Shown here: one piece after another, positions 63,052 through 64,000 of the stretch
Layout: each line of letters opens with the position of its first letter
How positions within the stretch are numbered: position 1 is the first letter of the stretch
Assembly (NCBI GenBank): GCA_003577165.1
Contig: QEUM01000004.1
Span: 124,001 to 188,000, forward strand
Direction of reading: 5' to 3'
DNA length: 64,000 bases
Origin: Armatimonadota bacterium
GTDB lineage: Bacteria; Armatimonadota; Fimbriimonadia; Fimbriimonadales; ATM1
Notes under the pieces: generated by a model
Seen by the model: the letters and a program-made list of their open reading frames with translations, nothing else
What the model was told of the DNA's origin: nothing
Databases searched by the model: none
Made by a program: the position numbers and the translations under genes

Positions 63052-63807
63052 GTGACCGGTGGTCGCCCGCCTCTGCTGGACACGGCCACCAAGGTGGCGG
63101 TGATCGGAGCGGGGAGTCTTCGGTGCTCTCCGACCATTCTCGGGGCCGTCTTCAGTCGGCCCTGGCCCCAAGGGTCACGTTTGCACCTTTGCGACGTGCA
63201 TGGCGAGGCGCTCGATCTGTTCAGCCGGATGGCGACTCTGTACGCGGCGGAGTCCAATTCCGGATTGGAGATCTGGTCGGGGTCGTCTCTCGAATCCGCC
63301 CTCGAGGGCGCGGATTTCATCGTGCTCTGCTTCGGATTGGGACCGCTGCAGGCGAGGTTTGAGAGCGTGCTGGAGCGGTTCGGGATCTTGCCGCAGGCGG
63401 AAGAAGCCGACAAGATTCGCGCAGTCCTCCTCAACCCACTGTTCGAAAGGGTCAATGATCTTCTGTCAGGACTGCACGACCCGATCGTCGTGAACATGGT
63501 GAGACCAACGCGATTGACTTCTCAACTCCTTGCGGCAACAGCTGTCGACATCGATGCGCCGGAGACACTTGACTCAGCGTCCCGAGTCACGGCGGCGCAC
63601 TACGCTCTTCGCGTGGTTCAGGGAGATTTGTACGCGTCGCTCGAACTCAAGAAGCACGAGGCGACGCCGTTGGCGGAGTTCCTGAGGGGAACGCGCGGGG
63701 GCGGCGCGCTCCGATTCGATGCGAAGGCGTTGACCAGTTGGCTCGCAGAACTGGAGCGAGGGCACAGCGGCATCTCGGATGCGCTATTGCGCGACGAGCC
63801 TTATTGA
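63052..63807 (+). CDS. GH4-like Rossmann protein, about half the usual length
   Basis: 251 residues from GTG 63052 with AAGGAGG seven bases upstream. VAVIGAGSLRCSPTILGAVF and LHLCDVHGEALDLFSRMATL are the NAD-binding start, and ALEGADFIVLCFGLGPLQAR is the second strand in the manner of family 4 glycosidases. The C-terminal catalytic and metal-binding part of GH4 is short or absent, so it may be a dehydrogenase-like relative. It follows the ABC ATPase by 25 bp. Confidence 0.6.
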   Translation: MTGGRPPLLDTATKVAVIGAGSLRCSPTILGAVFSRPWPQGSRLHLCDVHGEALDLFSRMATLYAAESNSGLEIWSGSSLESALEGADFIVLCFGLGPLQARFESVLERFGILPQAEEADKIRAVLLNPLFERVNDLLSGLHDPIVVNMVRPTRLTSQLLAATAVDIDAPETLDSASRVTAAHYALRVVQGDLYASLELKKHEATPLAEFLRGTRGGGALRFDAKALTSWLAELERGHSGISDALLRDEPY

Positions 63808-64000
63808 CCCAGAAGCGATTGGATCACTTCGTAGTCCGCGTGCCACTGCGTGTAGGTGCGGAGTACGACGACGGACGTCAAGGTCATCAGCCCGAAGGCG
63901 AGGAACGCACCAAGACGAGCGAGGCTGAGCGCAGAATCTGCGGCCGCGACCTCTTCCATGTCTAACGTGAGTTTCTTCCCAATCTTCGGAAGCAACACGA
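63801..64000 (-). CDS. C-terminal part of an unknown single-pass membrane protein (5' end outside window)
   Basis: The frame is open from the window edge to the stop at 63801-63803. It encodes SLARLGAFLAFGLMTLTSVV, one membrane helix, and a short tail ending QSLLGQ. A GTG at 63998 could be a start, but the frame may continue outside. I do not recognise it. Confidence 0.4.
   Translation of the reverse strand, partial: VLLPKIGKKLTLDMEEVAAADSALSLARLGAFLAFGLMTLTSVVVLRTYTQWHADYEVIQSLLGQ

Overview
This is a GC-rich bacterial chromosome segment with about 60 protein-coding genes, most of them in tight operons. I saw no rRNA, tRNA, CRISPR array or complete insertion sequence. A TatA protein, Lgt, an OprP-like porin and several signal-peptide proteins point to a diderm. 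The large DUF6785-type membrane protein, a copper-amine-oxidase-type 'stalk' domain protein, the Rhs repeat style and the housekeeping gene order suggest Armatimonadota (Fimbriimonadia-like). That placement is inference from remembered family resemblance, not from a search.

Layout. 1-4.4 kb is an accessory island: an orphan C-terminus, a hypothetical gene, a decayed Rhs gene broken by three short palindromic elements and ending in a nuclease-like toxin tip, a probable immunity gene and a broken DUF4304-like gene. 4.5-16.2 kb is read on the minus strand: efp, an eight-cysteine membrane protein, a BCCP-like protein with no biotinyl lysine, a pilin-like protein, accC, nusB and folD, then htpX and a GH38-like glycosidase. 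A CPBP protease and the DUF6785 protein lie upstream on the same strand. 16.3-21.7 kb holds a PhyH-like dioxygenase, GDP-L-fucose synthesis (gmd, fcl), a GT4 glycosyltransferase, a convergent sugar-phosphate transferase and a PepSY protein. 21.7-30.4 kb holds a candidate structured RNA, a DUF4434 barrel protein, DinB and AraC-type proteins, an NfeD-flotillin-flotillin set, two VOC proteins, ogt and a uridine-kinase-like gene.

30.4-40 kb holds groES-groEL (sigma-70 promoter, CIRCE operator and terminator all visible), lgt, a beta-CASP nuclease, a GT2, a zinc-ribbon ABC exporter and a MATE exporter. 40-48.2 kb is an envelope block on the minus strand: porin, PilZ, stalk-domain protein, GH42-like protein and TPR protein. 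48.3-57.5 kb is a plus-strand housekeeping run: tsaE, tsaB, murB, a sugar-type permease, a TMEM14-like protein, an SDR, guaB, a tryptophan/lysine-rich protein, a homocysteine methyltransferase/MTHFR fusion and XdhC. 57.5-64 kb has a nitroreductase, a degenerate HD-GYP protein and selA on minus. On plus it has tatA, an unknown protein, a PqqD-like protein, a minimal FtsX permease, a LolD-type ATPase and a GH4-like Rossmann protein.

The points most worth following are: (i) palindromic elements sitting exactly at the frameshifts of the Rhs gene; (ii) the acc operon with a lysine-less BCCP, a pilin-like gene and a Cys-rich membrane protein; (iii) a TANNNT box 6-9 nt upstream of many first-gene start codons, implying leaderless transcription; (iv) two genes that appear to start at CTG; (v) a protein with 18 Trp, about 30 Lys, no Asp and one Leu in 218 residues; (vi) a PqqD-like/mini-ABC cluster with no visible RiPP precursor; (vii) a promoter followed by six consecutive hairpins in a non-coding gap.
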